From positions 1-64,000 of the forward strand of contig CADAEK010000006.1 in assembly GCA_902786925.1 (NCBI GenBank): DNA of 64,000 bases, written 5' to 3'. Both the position numbers and the translations under genes were made by a program. This DNA comes from an uncultured Bacteroidales bacterium (lineage in GTDB: Bacteria > Bacteroidota > Bacteroidia > Bacteroidales > Bacteroidaceae). Below the pieces are notes generated by a model. That model was not told where the DNA came from, made no database searches, and saw only the letters and a list, made by a program, of their open reading frames with translations. Below, one piece after another: positions 14,907 through 26,100 of the stretch. Position 1 is the first letter of the stretch, and each line of letters opens with the position of its first letter.

Positions 14907-15878
14907 ATGGACTTCATAAAGGTGATACTCCGACGTTTGCGGCTGATAAAAATCAACCGCAACTTTGGTGTGTATCTGATCTTCCTCGCTGTCTCCATCG
15001 TCTTCTGGTTCATGCAAGCCATCAAAGAGACGACAGAGGTGGTGCTGACCTATCAGCTGGTGATAGAGGACTTGCCACGCAACCTTATCTACACCAGCGA
15101 GATGCCTAGCGAGGTGAGTGTCACCTATTCCAGCAAAGGCTGGAACGCCTTCTACTATAAGTTCATGAAGAACGAGGACCAGCCGCTCGTCATCAACTTC
15201 AAGGAGATTAACCAGAACGCAGGCAGTCTGTCCATCGATGCCAACGTCTTGCGCCGAGCCGCCATGAAAGTGAAGCCCGTGGGCATGACCTTCAAATCAA
15301 CGACACCCAACCGCATCAATGTCTTCTACTCGAACGGTCAGCACAAGCGTGTGCCTGTGATTTTCAACGGCCACATCACCACCACTGATGGACGTTTCTT
15401 GTGCGGCACCATCCTCACCCCAGACTCCATTGACCTCTATGCGCCCCCACATCTCTATGGGAGCATCAATAGCGTTAAGACTGAGAATGTAACCATCGAA
15501 GGGCTGCAAGACACGCTCAACGCAAAGTTTGCCATACTCGTGCCACGCGGTGTCAGAACCATCCCTGACTCTATCGAGGCATGCATTTGTGTGGACATCT
15601 TCACAGACAAGACCATACAAGTGCCCGTCTATAGCGAGAATGTGCCAGCCAATAAAATCATGCGCACCTTCCCACAGAAAGTCGATGTCACATTCCTCGT
15701 CAGCTCCACGCTCTATGACGACATCACTCCGCAAGACTTCCTCATAGCCATCGACTACAAGGAAGCACAGGCAGGCACCTCTCGATGCCGCCTACACTTG
15801 CGGCAGACTCCACAGAACATACGCCACTTGCGCATGCCCGAATCTGTAGAATATATCATCGAACAACTATCTGAATGA
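14907..15878 (+). CDS. YbbR-domain envelope protein
   Basis: The 323-residue protein has an N-terminal membrane segment (residues ~19-36, FGVYLIFLAVSIVFWFMQA) followed by extracytoplasmic YbbR-type beta domains (YQLVIEDLPRNLIYTSEMP, VSVTYSSKGW, later VPVIFNGHI and VPVYSENVP). YbbR proteins in other bacteria regulate cyclic-di-AMP synthesis; whether that holds here is unknown. Its stop overlaps the coaE start by 4 bases, which indicates coupling. Confidence 0.85.
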   Translation: MDFIKVILRRLRLIKINRNFGVYLIFLAVSIVFWFMQAIKETTEVVLTYQLVIEDLPRNLIYTSEMPSEVSVTYSSKGWNAFYYKFMKNEDQPLVINFKEINQNAGSLSIDANVLRRAAMKVKPVGMTFKSTTPNRINVFYSNGQHKRVPVIFNGHITTTDGRFLCGTILTPDSIDLYAPPHLYGSINSVKTENVTIEGLQDTLNAKFAILVPRGVRTIPDSIEACICVDIFTDKTIQVPVYSENVPANKIMRTFPQKVDVTFLVSSTLYDDITPQDFLIAIDYKEAQAGTSRCRLHLRQTPQNIRHLRMPESVEYIIEQLSE

Positions 15879-16474
15879 TACGCATCGGCATCACAGGCGG
15901 CATCGGCAGCGGCAAGACATACGTCTGTCAACTGCTCCAGAAGCGCGGCATCCCGGTCTATCACTGCGATGACGAAGCCAAGCTTCTCATGACTCAGAGT
16001 CCCCTCATTAGAGAACGACTCATACAACTCCTCGGCACTGAGGCCTATATGGGTCAGGAACTGAACAAGCCGCTCATCGCAGCATACCTCTTTTCCGACG
16101 AACACCATGCCGCTAAGGTCAATGCCATCGTTCATCCCGTAGTCAAGCGAGACTTTCAGCAGTGGACTGAACGACAAACGGCACCCATCGTTGCTCAGGA
16201 GTGCGCGCTCCTTTTCGAGACGGGCTTTCAAGACACTGTTGATGTCACCGTCGAAGTCTATGCCCCACTCTCTCTGCGCCTCCAACGAGCTATCCAACGC
16301 GACCAGGCCACCCCTGAGCAGATTCAGGCACGCATGGCACAACAGATGGACGAGGAAGAGAAACGCCAACGAGCCGATATCTGCATTCTCAATGACGGCA
16401 CAGCAGACTTGGAAGAACAAATTGAGCACATGCTCAATGAATTAAATAACGGAACAACTACAACAATAAAATAA
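15875..16474 (+). CDS. coaE: Dephospho-CoA kinase
   Basis: CoaE phosphorylates dephospho-CoA in the last step of coenzyme A synthesis. The 199-residue protein carries a P-loop at its N terminus (GITGGIGSGKTYV), the substrate motif HCDDEAK, HPVVKRDFQQW and a LID-like region QRAIQRDQATPEQIQARM. Length is typical. It overlaps ybbR by 4 bases and is 14 bases upstream of the DUF5606 gene. Confidence 0.95.
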   Translation: MIRIGITGGIGSGKTYVCQLLQKRGIPVYHCDDEAKLLMTQSPLIRERLIQLLGTEAYMGQELNKPLIAAYLFSDEHHAAKVNAIVHPVVKRDFQQWTERQTAPIVAQECALLFETGFQDTVDVTVEVYAPLSLRLQRAIQRDQATPEQIQARMAQQMDEEEKRQRADICILNDGTADLEEQIEHMLNELNNGTTTTIK

Positions 16475-16488
16475 CAAAACATCATCAT

Positions 16489-16932
16489 ATGATTAAGCAA
16501 ATTCTCGCCATTTCAGGCAAGCCAGGGCTTTACAAGCTCGTGTCAAGAGGCAACAAGAGCCTCATCGTAGAGACTGTTGACGAACAAAAGAAGCGCATGC
16601 CAGCTTTTGGTGCTGACCGTGTCGTATCACTCGGCGACATCTCTATCTACACCAACGACGACAATGAGGTGTCTCTCGCCTCCGTGTTCCAGTCTATCAA
16701 GCAGAACTACGACGGCAAGGCTGTTGACCTCTCTCCAAAGAAAGCAGACCAGGACGACATCATCGCCTTCTTTGCCAAAGTGCTGCCTAACTACGACACA
16801 GACCGTGTACGTGTCAGCGACATGCGTAAAGTCCTCTCTTGGTACAACATCCTGATCAACAACGGAATTAACGAGTTTGAGAGCAAGGAAGAAGAAGGTG
16901 CTGAAGAAGGCCAGAAGGCTACAGAAGAATAA
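16489..16932 (+). CDS. DUF5606 family protein
   Basis: The 147-residue protein matches the Bacteroidetes-specific DUF5606 family: ILAISGKPGLYKLVSRGNKS, AFGADRVVSLGDISIY, MRKVLSWYNILINNGI. An SH3-like N-terminal part is likely from the beta pattern. The C terminus is a Glu-rich tail. Function is unknown. It is the last gene of the nusB-yajC-ybbR-coaE operon, with a terminator 46 bases downstream, so a link with translation or envelope housekeeping is possible. Confidence 0.85.
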   Translation: MIKQILAISGKPGLYKLVSRGNKSLIVETVDEQKKRMPAFGADRVVSLGDISIYTNDDNEVSLASVFQSIKQNYDGKAVDLSPKKADQDDIIAFFAKVLPNYDTDRVRVSDMRKVLSWYNILINNGINEFESKEEEGAEEGQKATEE

Positions 16933-16977
16933 CCTTACATACGCTGTTCAGATGCCTTAAAGAAGGCAAGAAACATA

Positions 16978-17017
16978 AAAAGATTGTGACGAACTATGAT
17001 GCTCGTCACAATCTTTT
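16978..17017. terminator. Bidirectional terminator between convergent operons
   Basis: AAAGATTGTGACGA pairs with TCGTCACAATCTTT in a 14-15 bp stem with flanking A and T runs. It serves the coaE operon from the left and the efflux operon from the right. Confidence 0.9.
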
Positions 17018-17046
17018 GGTTTTAGTGAAGTCTGAGCGTGATTTCA

Positions 17047-18411
17047 CTACCGAGTACCTCCTCCGAGGGCGATGTACAAAGCGATGAGAGCCTGCGCGCC
17101 ATCATAGAGATTCATGGCTTCACTCAGCTGGGCACTCAGCAAGCTCTCTTGAGCTGTGAGCACTTCAAGATAACTGGCCTTACCATTATCCATCAGTTCG
17201 TGGGTACCGTTATAAGCCTCATGAAGCACAGCCACCTGACGCTTGTAGTAACCATCCTTTTCCAGTGCTGTTTGGCAATCCGCCATTGCCTCATTCACTT
17301 GGTTTCCGGCATCGATGACTGTCTGCACATATTTATTCCGTACATCCTCTTGCGTGAGTTTGCTCACTTTAAGGTTTGTGAGCAATCTGCCTCGTGCAAA
17401 GATAGGCTGTGTGAGTGAAGCTACAGCCGTCCACAACAGTTTGCCAGGATCCATCACGACACCAACATTGTTCGTCCATCCCAATGCTCCTTGCAAGGTG
17501 ATGGAAGGATAGAAGGCAGAACGGGCCGCTTGTGTGTTGTAGAACGCTTCTTCCATAGCGTGCTCCGCGATGCGCACGTCTGGACGGCGAGTAAGCAGCT
17601 GGGCTGGCACACCAACGCTAAACCGCCGAGGCAGTTCGTAGCTTCCCCAACGCTTACGCTGGATATGCTGAGGCGTGATGGCCAACAAGCGGCAAAGCGC
17701 ATTCTCCACTTGACGTATATTTCGCTTGGTATCAACCAACTGTGTCTTCACATTTAGATAAGAAGACTCCATCTGATTGACTGCTGTAGAATAGGACTTG
17801 CCGTTTTCCCACAGCGACTTCTGAGTTTCCAACGACGCGTTCCAGAGACTATCTGTAGCCGTAAGTATCTCCATCTGACGGTCAAGCACCAGCAGAAGGA
17901 TGTAGTGCTGCGCCACAGAAGAAACCAAGTTGGCACGGATTGCCTCCTCTTGGGCTTGCGCTTGCAGCAGCACAGCCTTCGACTTGCGCTTTTGGCTGGT
18001 GATGGAGCCAAACACATCCAGATCCATGCTCATCTGCAAAGACAAGTCATAAGCCTTCGACACGGGACCGTGGTCAAAGCTCGACAGGGATCCAGAAGGT
18101 GAGAAATAGAGCGACGGCAGATAAGCCAACTTAGCTGCACGCAGTGATGCCTGCGCCTTTTCCACCGTGATGCGGGCAGAGTTCAAGTCGGTGTTACGCA
18201 CCAATGCAGTGTCAATAAGCTGCTGGAGCAATGGATCGGCGAAGAACTCGCGCCATGACAAATCAGCCAATTGAATACCATCGATGTTCACGACGTCAGC
18301 TCCATAGGCATTGGCTGGCACTTCTGCCGTAGATTGATATTTGTTGTAGATGCCACATCCTGAAAGAACGAAGCAAACAGCTGCGGCATAGATAAATGCT
18401 ATTCTTTTCAT
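17047..18411 (-). CDS. TolC-family outer membrane efflux lipoprotein
   Basis: The 454-residue protein has a lipoprotein signal (lipobox LSGC at residues 17-20) and the two-fold outer-membrane efflux repeats of the NodT/OprM group: LIDTALVRNTDLNSARITVE, LTRRPDVRIAEHAMEEAFYN, AFYPSITLQGALGW. It is the outer-membrane duct for the RND pump encoded just upstream (18446-21578) and the adaptor at 21652, with 34 bases between it and the pump gene. Since the pump gene is broken, this gene may be idle or may serve another pump. The reading frame itself is intact. Confidence 0.9.
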   Translation of the reverse strand: MKRIAFIYAAAVCFVLSGCGIYNKYQSTAEVPANAYGADVVNIDGIQLADLSWREFFADPLLQQLIDTALVRNTDLNSARITVEKAQASLRAAKLAYLPSLYFSPSGSLSSFDHGPVSKAYDLSLQMSMDLDVFGSITSQKRKSKAVLLQAQAQEEAIRANLVSSVAQHYILLLVLDRQMEILTATDSLWNASLETQKSLWENGKSYSTAVNQMESSYLNVKTQLVDTKRNIRQVENALCRLLAITPQHIQRKRWGSYELPRRFSVGVPAQLLTRRPDVRIAEHAMEEAFYNTQAARSAFYPSITLQGALGWTNNVGVVMDPGKLLWTAVASLTQPIFARGRLLTNLKVSKLTQEDVRNKYVQTVIDAGNQVNEAMADCQTALEKDGYYKRQVAVLHEAYNGTHELMDNGKASYLEVLTAQESLLSAQLSEAMNLYDGAQALIALYIALGGGTR

Positions 18412-18445
18412 AAGCTACTCGTTTTCAGTTCAACTTCATCAAGTA

Positions 18446-21400
18446 TTAAGATTCAGACTTCTGTGCTCCGCCTTGGAATCGCTCATGCAACTTCTGGAAT
18501 ACAATGAAGAAGGCAGGAACCACAAACAGCAAGGCTATAGTGCCTACGGTCATGCCACCCACCACGCCAAGGGCAAGGGCACGGTTTCCGTTGGCTCCAG
18601 CACCGCCCTCGATAATGAGCGGAATCATGCCTGCAATCATCGTCACCACTGTCATGAGGATAGGACGCAGACGTTCCTTGCATGCCTCGAAAGCTGCATC
18701 TACTATGCTCAAGCCTTGAGCACGACGCTCAGAAGCGAACTCTGTAATCAGGATAGCCGTCTTGGCAAGCAAACCAATCAACATAATGACACCTGTCTGC
18801 AGGTAGATGTTATTGTCCATGCCCGGCAAATGAAGCAGTGAGCCCAAGTAGGCAAACAAGAAGGCTCCCATCAATCCGAAGGGCACACTCAAAAGCACAG
18901 CCATTGGAGTGAACCACGAGTTGTACAGGGACGCCAGAATGAGATAAATCAAGATGGCACAAATCACATAGATGAGTGCTGTGGCATTAGAACCAGAAGT
19001 CTCCTCTACCTCACGCGACATGCCGCTATATTCGTAGGTGGCCGTGTTTGGCATCTCCTCCTTGAATACCTCGGCAATGGCTTTATGAGCGTCGCCTTCG
19101 GTGTAGCCGCTACCAGGTTTCACGATGCAGGTGATGCTCTGGAACAGGTTGAAATGCTCGATATTCGACGGACCGACAATCTGCTTCAGCGAGACGAACT
19201 GGGAGATGGGGGCCATCTTGCCGCCTTTCACTTGCATGAAGATGTTGTGCAGCGACTGCGGATCGAGACGATACTCGGGTGACGAAGCAGCCATGATGCG
19301 ATAGACCTTACCAAACTGGTTGAAGTTACCGATATAGGCACCACCGCAATATGAACCCAGCGTGTTGAGTACTGCTTCAGGTGTCACACCGGCGCGGTCG
19401 CACTGGGTAGCATCAACCTCGACCTGATATTTCGGGAAGCGCTCAGAGTACGTTGACATGGCAGTGGCTATCTCCGGGCGTTCAGACAGTTTAGCCAAGA
19501 AGTGCTCAGTATGCTTGGCAAACTCCGACAGGTTACCATCTGTGGGATCTTCTACCATGAGCATGATGTCGTTACTGGTACCATAGCCTGGAATCTGCGG
19601 CATCTCGAACGGAATCACCCGCAAGTTCTTGATATCTTGGCAGTCATAGTAGAAACGGTACATGACGAGCGTCAGCAGATGGTTCATGCCAGAACGCTCA
19701 TCCCAGTTCTTCAGACGTACCACCATCGTGCCATAGTTGGAACCGGCACCCGAAATCATACCATAACCACAGACTAAAGCGAAACTCTCTAGTTCGGGAA
19801 TCTTCTTCACCTTAGCTTCAACGGCTTTCGCCATCTCACGGGTCTGCTTCAGTGTGGAGCCCTCGGGAGCTTGTATCTCAACCAAGAACACGCCCTGGTC
19901 CTCCTGCGGAACGAGACCAGAAGGCAGACTCTTCATGAAGAACACCAGCAGCACAGCGGCCAGTGCCAAGATGCTCCAAGCCAGCATGGGACGCTTGATG
20001 AACTTCTGGACAGCCTTGCTATATTTATTAGAGATGGCGTTATAGCTGACTTCATACGCTTTCTTGGTATAATAGGTCAGGCTCTTGCCTTCCGTCTTGC
20101 CTTCCGTCACGCGCATCATGATGGCGCAGAGGGCTGGACACAGCGTCAGGGCTGATATGCACGACAGACCTACAGACGAGGCAATAGTGATACCAAACTG
20201 AGTGAAGAACGTACCTGAGGTGCCTGGCATGAAGGTCACGGGGATGAACACCGCCATGAATACTAAGGTACAGGACACAACAGCTACCGACACCTCGTTC
20301 ATGGCCTCACGGGTAGCCTCACGGGCATCGCTGATACCATTCTCCATTTTTGCCATGACGGCCTCCACCACCACAATTGCGTCGTCCACCACCGTACCGA
20401 TGGCCAGCACCAGAGCGAACAGCGTCAGGATGTTGAGCGAGAAACCGCATATTGACACAACGGCAAAGGTGCCCAGCAGCGACACGATAATAGAGATGGA
20501 CGGGATGATGGTAGCCTTGAAACACCACAAGCACTACAAGGATAATGGCGATGACAAGCGTCTCCACCACATTGTGGATAGCGGCAAACAAGAAGTCATC
20601 GCTGGTCATCAGGGTCACGAACTCCAGTCCTGCAGGCATCGTTGCCTTCATCTCCTCAAACGTTTTGTTAATGCTAGCGTTCACCTGAGTGGCATTAGCA
20701 CCTGGCGCTGCGAACACCATACAGATGGCACCCGGCTTGTCCTGGATGTTGGATGTGAAGTTGTAGCTCATGGCACCAATCTTTACCTCTGCTACATCAC
20801 TCAGGTGCAAAATGCCACCACCACTGGTGCGCAGCACGATGTTGTTGAACTCCTCGATAGTCTTCAGCGTACCCTTATACTGCATCGAGTACTGGTAGGA
20901 GTTCTCCGACTGTTCACCCAAAGAACCCACACCAGCCACGAAGCTCTGTCCACCGATAGCAGCGAAGACATCGTTAGGCGTCAGGCCATACTGAGCCATC
21001 ACATCAGGCTTCAGCCAGATACGCAGAGCATAGGTATTACCCAAGCTCTGCACGTTACCCACACCAGTGACACGCATCAGTTTTGGCTTGATGTTGATAT
21101 CGATATAGTTTGATACGAAATCTTCGTCGTATTTGCCGTCGGAACTTCTTACCGCAAAGATGCGCAGGATATTGTTCTGCCGCTTCTCCACCTTCACACC
21201 CACCTTGTTCACGTCGGCAGGCAGTAGCGCCTGTGCACGAGAGACGCGGTTCTGCACGTTCACCGATGCCATATCGGGGTCGGTACCCTGCTTGAAATAG
21301 ACGTTGATTTCCACATCACCATTCGATGAGGCTTTTGAGGTCATATAGGTCATATCATTCACGCCATTGATAGCCTCTTCGAGTGGCTGGATGACAGACT

Positions 21401-21578
21401 TCATCACCGTATTCTCATCAGCACCAGTGTAGCTGGTTGAAACATTCACCGTAGGTGGTGCAATGTCGGGATATTGCTCTACTGGCAGAGTGCTCATCGA
21501 GATGTAGCCCACCAGCGCTATCACAATCGAGATGGCACATGCCATCACATATTTATTAATAAATATATTGTTCTTCAT
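18446..21578 (-). pseudogene. RND efflux pump (AcrB type), disrupted by a deletion
   Basis: The two halves of an AcrB-family inner-membrane pump lie in different frames. The first (start 21578) runs from FINKYVMACAISIVIALVGY to ETLVIAIILVVLVVF and then loses homology. The second resumes at KATIIPSISIIVSLLGTF and runs to the normal C terminus (PAFFIVFQKLHERF). At the junction (about 20517-20528) the five or six residues normally between VV and KATIIP (of the LFLQD type) are missing. This fits loss of about 17 bases rather than a one-base sequencing slip. Everything else, including the GTVVDDAIVVVEAV proton-relay helix, is present. The pump is probably inactive unless a recoding event occurs. 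Confidence 0.85.
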
Positions 21579-21651
21579 AATGCGGAAGATTTTGATTAAT
21601 TGAAAGGTGAAAGGTGAAAAGTAAAACTCTTAACTCCTTACTTCTCATTCC

Positions 21652-22770
21652 TTATTCCTTAGGAAAGAGCACCTTTTGCCCTTCGGTCACGTTATTAGCG
21701 CCGGTGGTCACAATTTTGTCGCCCACTTTCAAGCCGCTGGTAACGATAAAGTCCTTGCCGTTGCCCACATCTTCCGTCGTCACATCGACAGCTGTGGCCG
21801 TACTGTCAGCCTGCACTTTATACACCAACGATTTGTCCTGCAGACGCACCACAGCATGCTGAGGGATGACAATCACATCCTTCTCCACGAAAGGCAGCAC
21901 GATTGTGCCCTGCACGCCAGAGTACAAATGGCCATCGGGATTGGGGAACGATACCTTGCTGGTCAACGAGCCCGTTGCAGCATTCACCATACCAGTTAAG
22001 CTTGTGACACGCCCTTTATGGGGATACTCCGTACCATTCTTCATCACAAAAGTTGCTTCAGGCAGATTCGCAATATATTTCTCCTTATCTTCTGCATTGA
22101 TGCCTTCCTGCACCATTGCTTCCACCACAGCCTCTGTCACCGAAAACTCAGCCTCCATCGTTGTATTGCCACTCAATATGGTCAATTGCGTCATGGGACT
22201 CACTTGATCACCTCCACGCACTGGAATCTCACCAATTATGCCCGACACAGGAGCTGTGATAGTGCAAAAGCCTAAGTTCACCTTCGCACGGTTCACAGCC
22301 GCCCGAGCCTGAGCCACCGAAGCCTGCGCCTGACGATAAGTGTTCTGCGAGTTATCAAGCATATAGCTGCTCACAATCTTCTTGTCAAACAAATTCTTGT
22401 TCGACTCAAACTCCAGCTTTGCTGAGTTTTCCTGAGCCAAAGCTGCCTGCAAGTTAGCCTGAGCCGCTTCCAGTTCCAGCTGGGCGTTGCGTGAATCGAT
22501 AATAAAAAGCGTCTGGCCAACCTTCACTTGCTGACCCTCACTCACACAGATTTTCATCAGCTGACCACTCACCTGAGGCGTAATGGTCACGTCTGCCTGA
22601 CCCTTCATCTTAGCGCTGAACTTGGCAGGAATCTCAATGTCTGACTTTTTAACTGTCATCGTTTCAAACGACGATTGTGTTTCTTTGGGCAAATCAAGTC
22701 CGCATGAAGTCAATCCGCTGACCACGGCGCCGAGCACCAAAGTCCACTTTGGAAAATACGTTCTATTCAT
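21652..22770 (-). CDS. RND periplasmic adaptor (membrane fusion) lipoprotein
   Basis: The 372-residue protein has a lipoprotein signal with lipobox LTSC (Cys23). An HlyD/AcrA-type architecture follows: lipoyl half-motif (TPQVSGQLMKICVSEGQQVK), alpha-helical hairpin (LELEAAQANLQAALAQENSA, residues ~95-165), second lipoyl half (VNLGFCTITAPVSGIIGEI) and beta-barrel/membrane-proximal domains (VIVTSGLKVGDKIVTTGANNV). It is the first gene of the adaptor-pump-duct operon, behind a promoter-like box at 22869. Its partner pump is frameshifted. Confidence 0.92.
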   Translation of the reverse strand: MNRTYFPKWTLVLGAVVSGLTSCGLDLPKETQSSFETMTVKKSDIEIPAKFSAKMKGQADVTITPQVSGQLMKICVSEGQQVKVGQTLFIIDSRNAQLELEAAQANLQAALAQENSAKLEFESNKNLFDKKIVSSYMLDNSQNTYRQAQASVAQARAAVNRAKVNLGFCTITAPVSGIIGEIPVRGGDQVSPMTQLTILSGNTTMEAEFSVTEAVVEAMVQEGINAEDKEKYIANLPEATFVMKNGTEYPHKGRVTSLTGMVNAATGSLTSKVSFPNPDGHLYSGVQGTIVLPFVEKDVIVIPQHAVVRLQDKSLVYKVQADSTATAVDVTTEDVGNGKDFIVTSGLKVGDKIVTTGANNVTEGQKVLFPKE

Positions 22771-22868
22771 ATATCATTAAATTTAGGTTATATATACAAC
22801 ATATAGGGGAATGCCATCCCTTCTTTCTGTTTTACAAGTATTATGTATGGCTAAACATGTTTCGATTA

Positions 22869-22876
22869 CAAAGATA
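22869..22876 (-). promoter_or_regulatory. Candidate -7 box for the efflux operon
   Basis: Minus-strand TATCTTTG lies about 100 bases before the adaptor start. The 370-base spacer 22771-23140 otherwise holds only AT-rich sequence and the opposite promoter-like box at 23084. Confidence 0.55.
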
Positions 22877-23083
22877 GGCCTTTCTTTTGAACATCCAACA
22901 ACTTTTCGCTATTTTTTTACTCTTTTTCTATGCAAATTCTATTTCCCAAGATAAAACACGATTTCCCAAAGTGGCTATATGACAACAAAAGAAACATGGG
23001 AACACATGCGGTATGGAAAGGGGTCTCTTTGTATAAAAAATGTTAATATATGTTATAACTATTACTGTTTAAAAAAAGATTCG

Positions 23084-23091
23084 TACTTTTG
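23084..23091 (+). promoter_or_regulatory. Candidate -7 box for the giant surface-protein operon
   Basis: TACTTTTG matches TAnnTTTG and lies 50 bases before the start codon of the 3169-residue gene. Confidence 0.55.
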
Positions 23092-23140
23092 TCTAATACA
23101 ATCTAATCATAGACCATAACAAGAACCAATACCTAATCTA

Positions 23141-26100
23141 ATGAAAAAGTACCAAAACTTTCTGAGCACATTATGTTTATTAATGCTCATGGTGTCGGCA
23201 ACCACTTCGATATGGGCTGCTGATAATCCGAACGATGACACTGTTATCCTTGACGGTGTGAGTTACCATGTGCTGCGCAACGCAGACGACTGGGAACGCT
23301 TCAGGCAGTTAGTTGTCGAGGCTAATGGAAATTATGACGTTAACGCCATCATGGATGCTGACTTCACGGTGTCCAACTGGGTAGGACTAAACATGGATGC
23401 ACCTTTCCAGGGAACGTTCAACGGTAATGGCCATACACTGAATGTAGAGATTGTTAATCCCTACAATGATTTTTACATGGCGCCCTTCGTCTTTGCAGCC
23501 AACGCCACCATTCGCAACTTGCACGTCACGGGCAGCGTTTCGGGCGGAAAGCACTCTGCCGGACTGGTGGGTATGGTTGGAAAAACCGAGACCAATTGTA
23601 GTCTCACCGTCGAGAGGGTGTGGGTTTCTGTTACAGTAACAGGCAATGACAACTCGGAAAACACGGGTGAAATTCTCGGCGGCTTCATAGGACATGCGCG
23701 CAAGAACTCGATTGTGATGAGCGACTGTCTGTTTGATGGCAAAATCATCTACTCCAACAAAAAAAGCGATAAAGATAAATATGCAGGTGCCTTCGTTGGA
23801 TGGGGTGAAGAAGGTGCCTCATACGATGTTCGCCGCCTCTATGAGAATGGCTCCAAGGATAATATAGACCATTACAGCATATGCTATTATGATTTTGATG
23901 CCTGGGGAGGCCAAGACCATCCTTGCGTCTACACCGCTCATAACTGGGGCGAGTGTGGAGACCATAAAAATTTCACTGATCAGGCTGGTTTGATGAATAA
24001 TATGAATAGCAACGAGCCCAACTCATGGCAGCTCGTTGACGGCAAGGCGGTGCCTGTTATTACTGTCAACCCCACCTTTGAGTGCTACGACATCGTGCCA
24101 GGCACGGATAGCGGCGAGGAAGGTATGCTGAAGATTCCCTTCTCGTGCGACCAAGTGGTGGAATGGATTGACGCGTGGTACACCGACGAGAACGGCAACC
24201 GGAAAGACATGCCGCGGCTGACGCTGCCTAAGAACAGCTATTCGGGTTTCCTGCAGTTGCCAGCAGCCGAGGCTCACCGCGACCTGAAGATGGTTGTCAA
24301 GCTGACACCCGACTATATCATCTACACCTACGATGCAAAGAGTGATGCCGTGATGCACAATCCGCGCAACCTGAAGTGCGAAGTGCTGACCTACTCGAAA
24401 CAGAGCCTGACGGATGCCGGTGCTGTGCGCCTGCAGTGGGAGGTTAAGGAGCCTGCCTACAACGACGCATTAGATGGCGACCAGTTCGTGGTGCTTCGCT
24501 CGCTGACGGGCAAGTTGGAAGATGCTGCATCTATCGGTGCTGTGCTGATTGAGGACGACGTGACGAACTACGAATATAAGGACTCCACGCTGATGAGTAT
24601 CCTCACGGCTAAGCAGATAGACCTGACGACAGCTACGGCACAGGTGGCCTATTGGGTGGTGCGTGCTTCCGCCCAGCAGCTATGGGGATTGGATGCTGCC
24701 AAGAACCCCACGGTGGCGACCGTGCAGCCAACCCTGGATAAGCTTACCTTGGTGCAGCCCACGGGCATGAAGGCCGACTGGAGCGACAAGGAGGAATATA
24801 GGGCCAAGGTGACATGGGGCTATAAGGACAACGACGACAGCCATCGCTATGTATGGGATGACCGCATCAGCATGATGTTCAAGGTGAATACCTACAACAG
24901 CGCCAACGAGCCAGTGGACAGCACGATTACGGCTATCACCGCCGAACAACTGCGGACTGGCGAGGCAGAGCTGCTGTTGAACCGTTCGTGCGTTAACTAC
25001 CAAATCACGCTGCTCGCCGATGCCACCAAGACAGCACTGGGCAAGGACACCATGCGCATAGCCGTACAGGTGCCCGACGACAAATTCTACCACGAGAATT
25101 CTGGTCGCATCGACAAGGAGTCGCTGGTGGCCCGCGAGCTGCAGAGTTCCGTCCTGCTGACGTGGGCTAACGTGGACGATGAGCCCGTTGACTACTACGA
25201 GGTGTATCGCCGCGACGTCAGTGGCGGCAACTTCGAACTTCTGGTATCTCAGCTGGCAGAGATGCAGTTTGAGGACAAGACCACCAGTCCTGTCCACCAA
25301 TATGAATACAAGGTACGCGGCGTGAACAGCTGTGAGGGTCTGAAGTATGAAGAGACGAAGACCGTTGCCAGCAACTGTAAGCAGACCGGTACCGTAGAAG
25401 GCTATCTGTGCTTTGACGACGGTACGGGCATACCGGGGATAAAAATCAATGTCACGTTGGAAGGCGGACTGCCATATACGGCAACCACCGACGAGAGTGG
25501 CTTCTTCAGCATCAGTGACCTGCCCTACGTGGGTGGCACAGAGACGACCTATAGTGTTGCCCCCAATTTGGACAAATTCAGCGAGGTGCAGCCTGTCACC
25601 TTCAAAACCACACCGGGCGGCAACGTCGTAACGGACGTGACATTTATCGCCAAGGATTGCATCAAGTTTTCGGGTCTGGTGCAGTACATGGGCACGAGCA
25701 TCCCAGTGCAGGGAGTGTCGTTCCTGGTCGACGGCCGCGAGGTACACAACGGCAGCGGGAAAGTGGTGACCGACCACGATGGTAAGTACTCCTTCCGCAT
25801 ACTGGCGGACACAAAAACCCATAGCGTCCAAGCCGTCAAGGACGGACACGTGTTCTATCAGGACGGCTTCTACCACAAAGGCGACGATCCGTCGACTGAA
25901 TATCCATTTACTAGCGACATGCCAGGCATCAACTTCTATGACGAGACCCGGGTGAAGCTCATCGGTCGTGTGGCCGGTGGTAAGGACCAGGCAGCCATTC
26001 CTCTGGGCAACTCGCTGTCACGCAACAACCTGGGTGACGACCTGCAGTTGGTCTTCGCTTTGGAGGGTGACAATGCCTCGCGACTGGTGTGGGACGTTCA

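Noticed and set aside
20319..20530. Two separate functional pump proteins at the frame break
   Set aside because: The reading frames overlap in position but homology passes from one to the other at about 20520; the leftover ends of each frame are out-of-frame noise.
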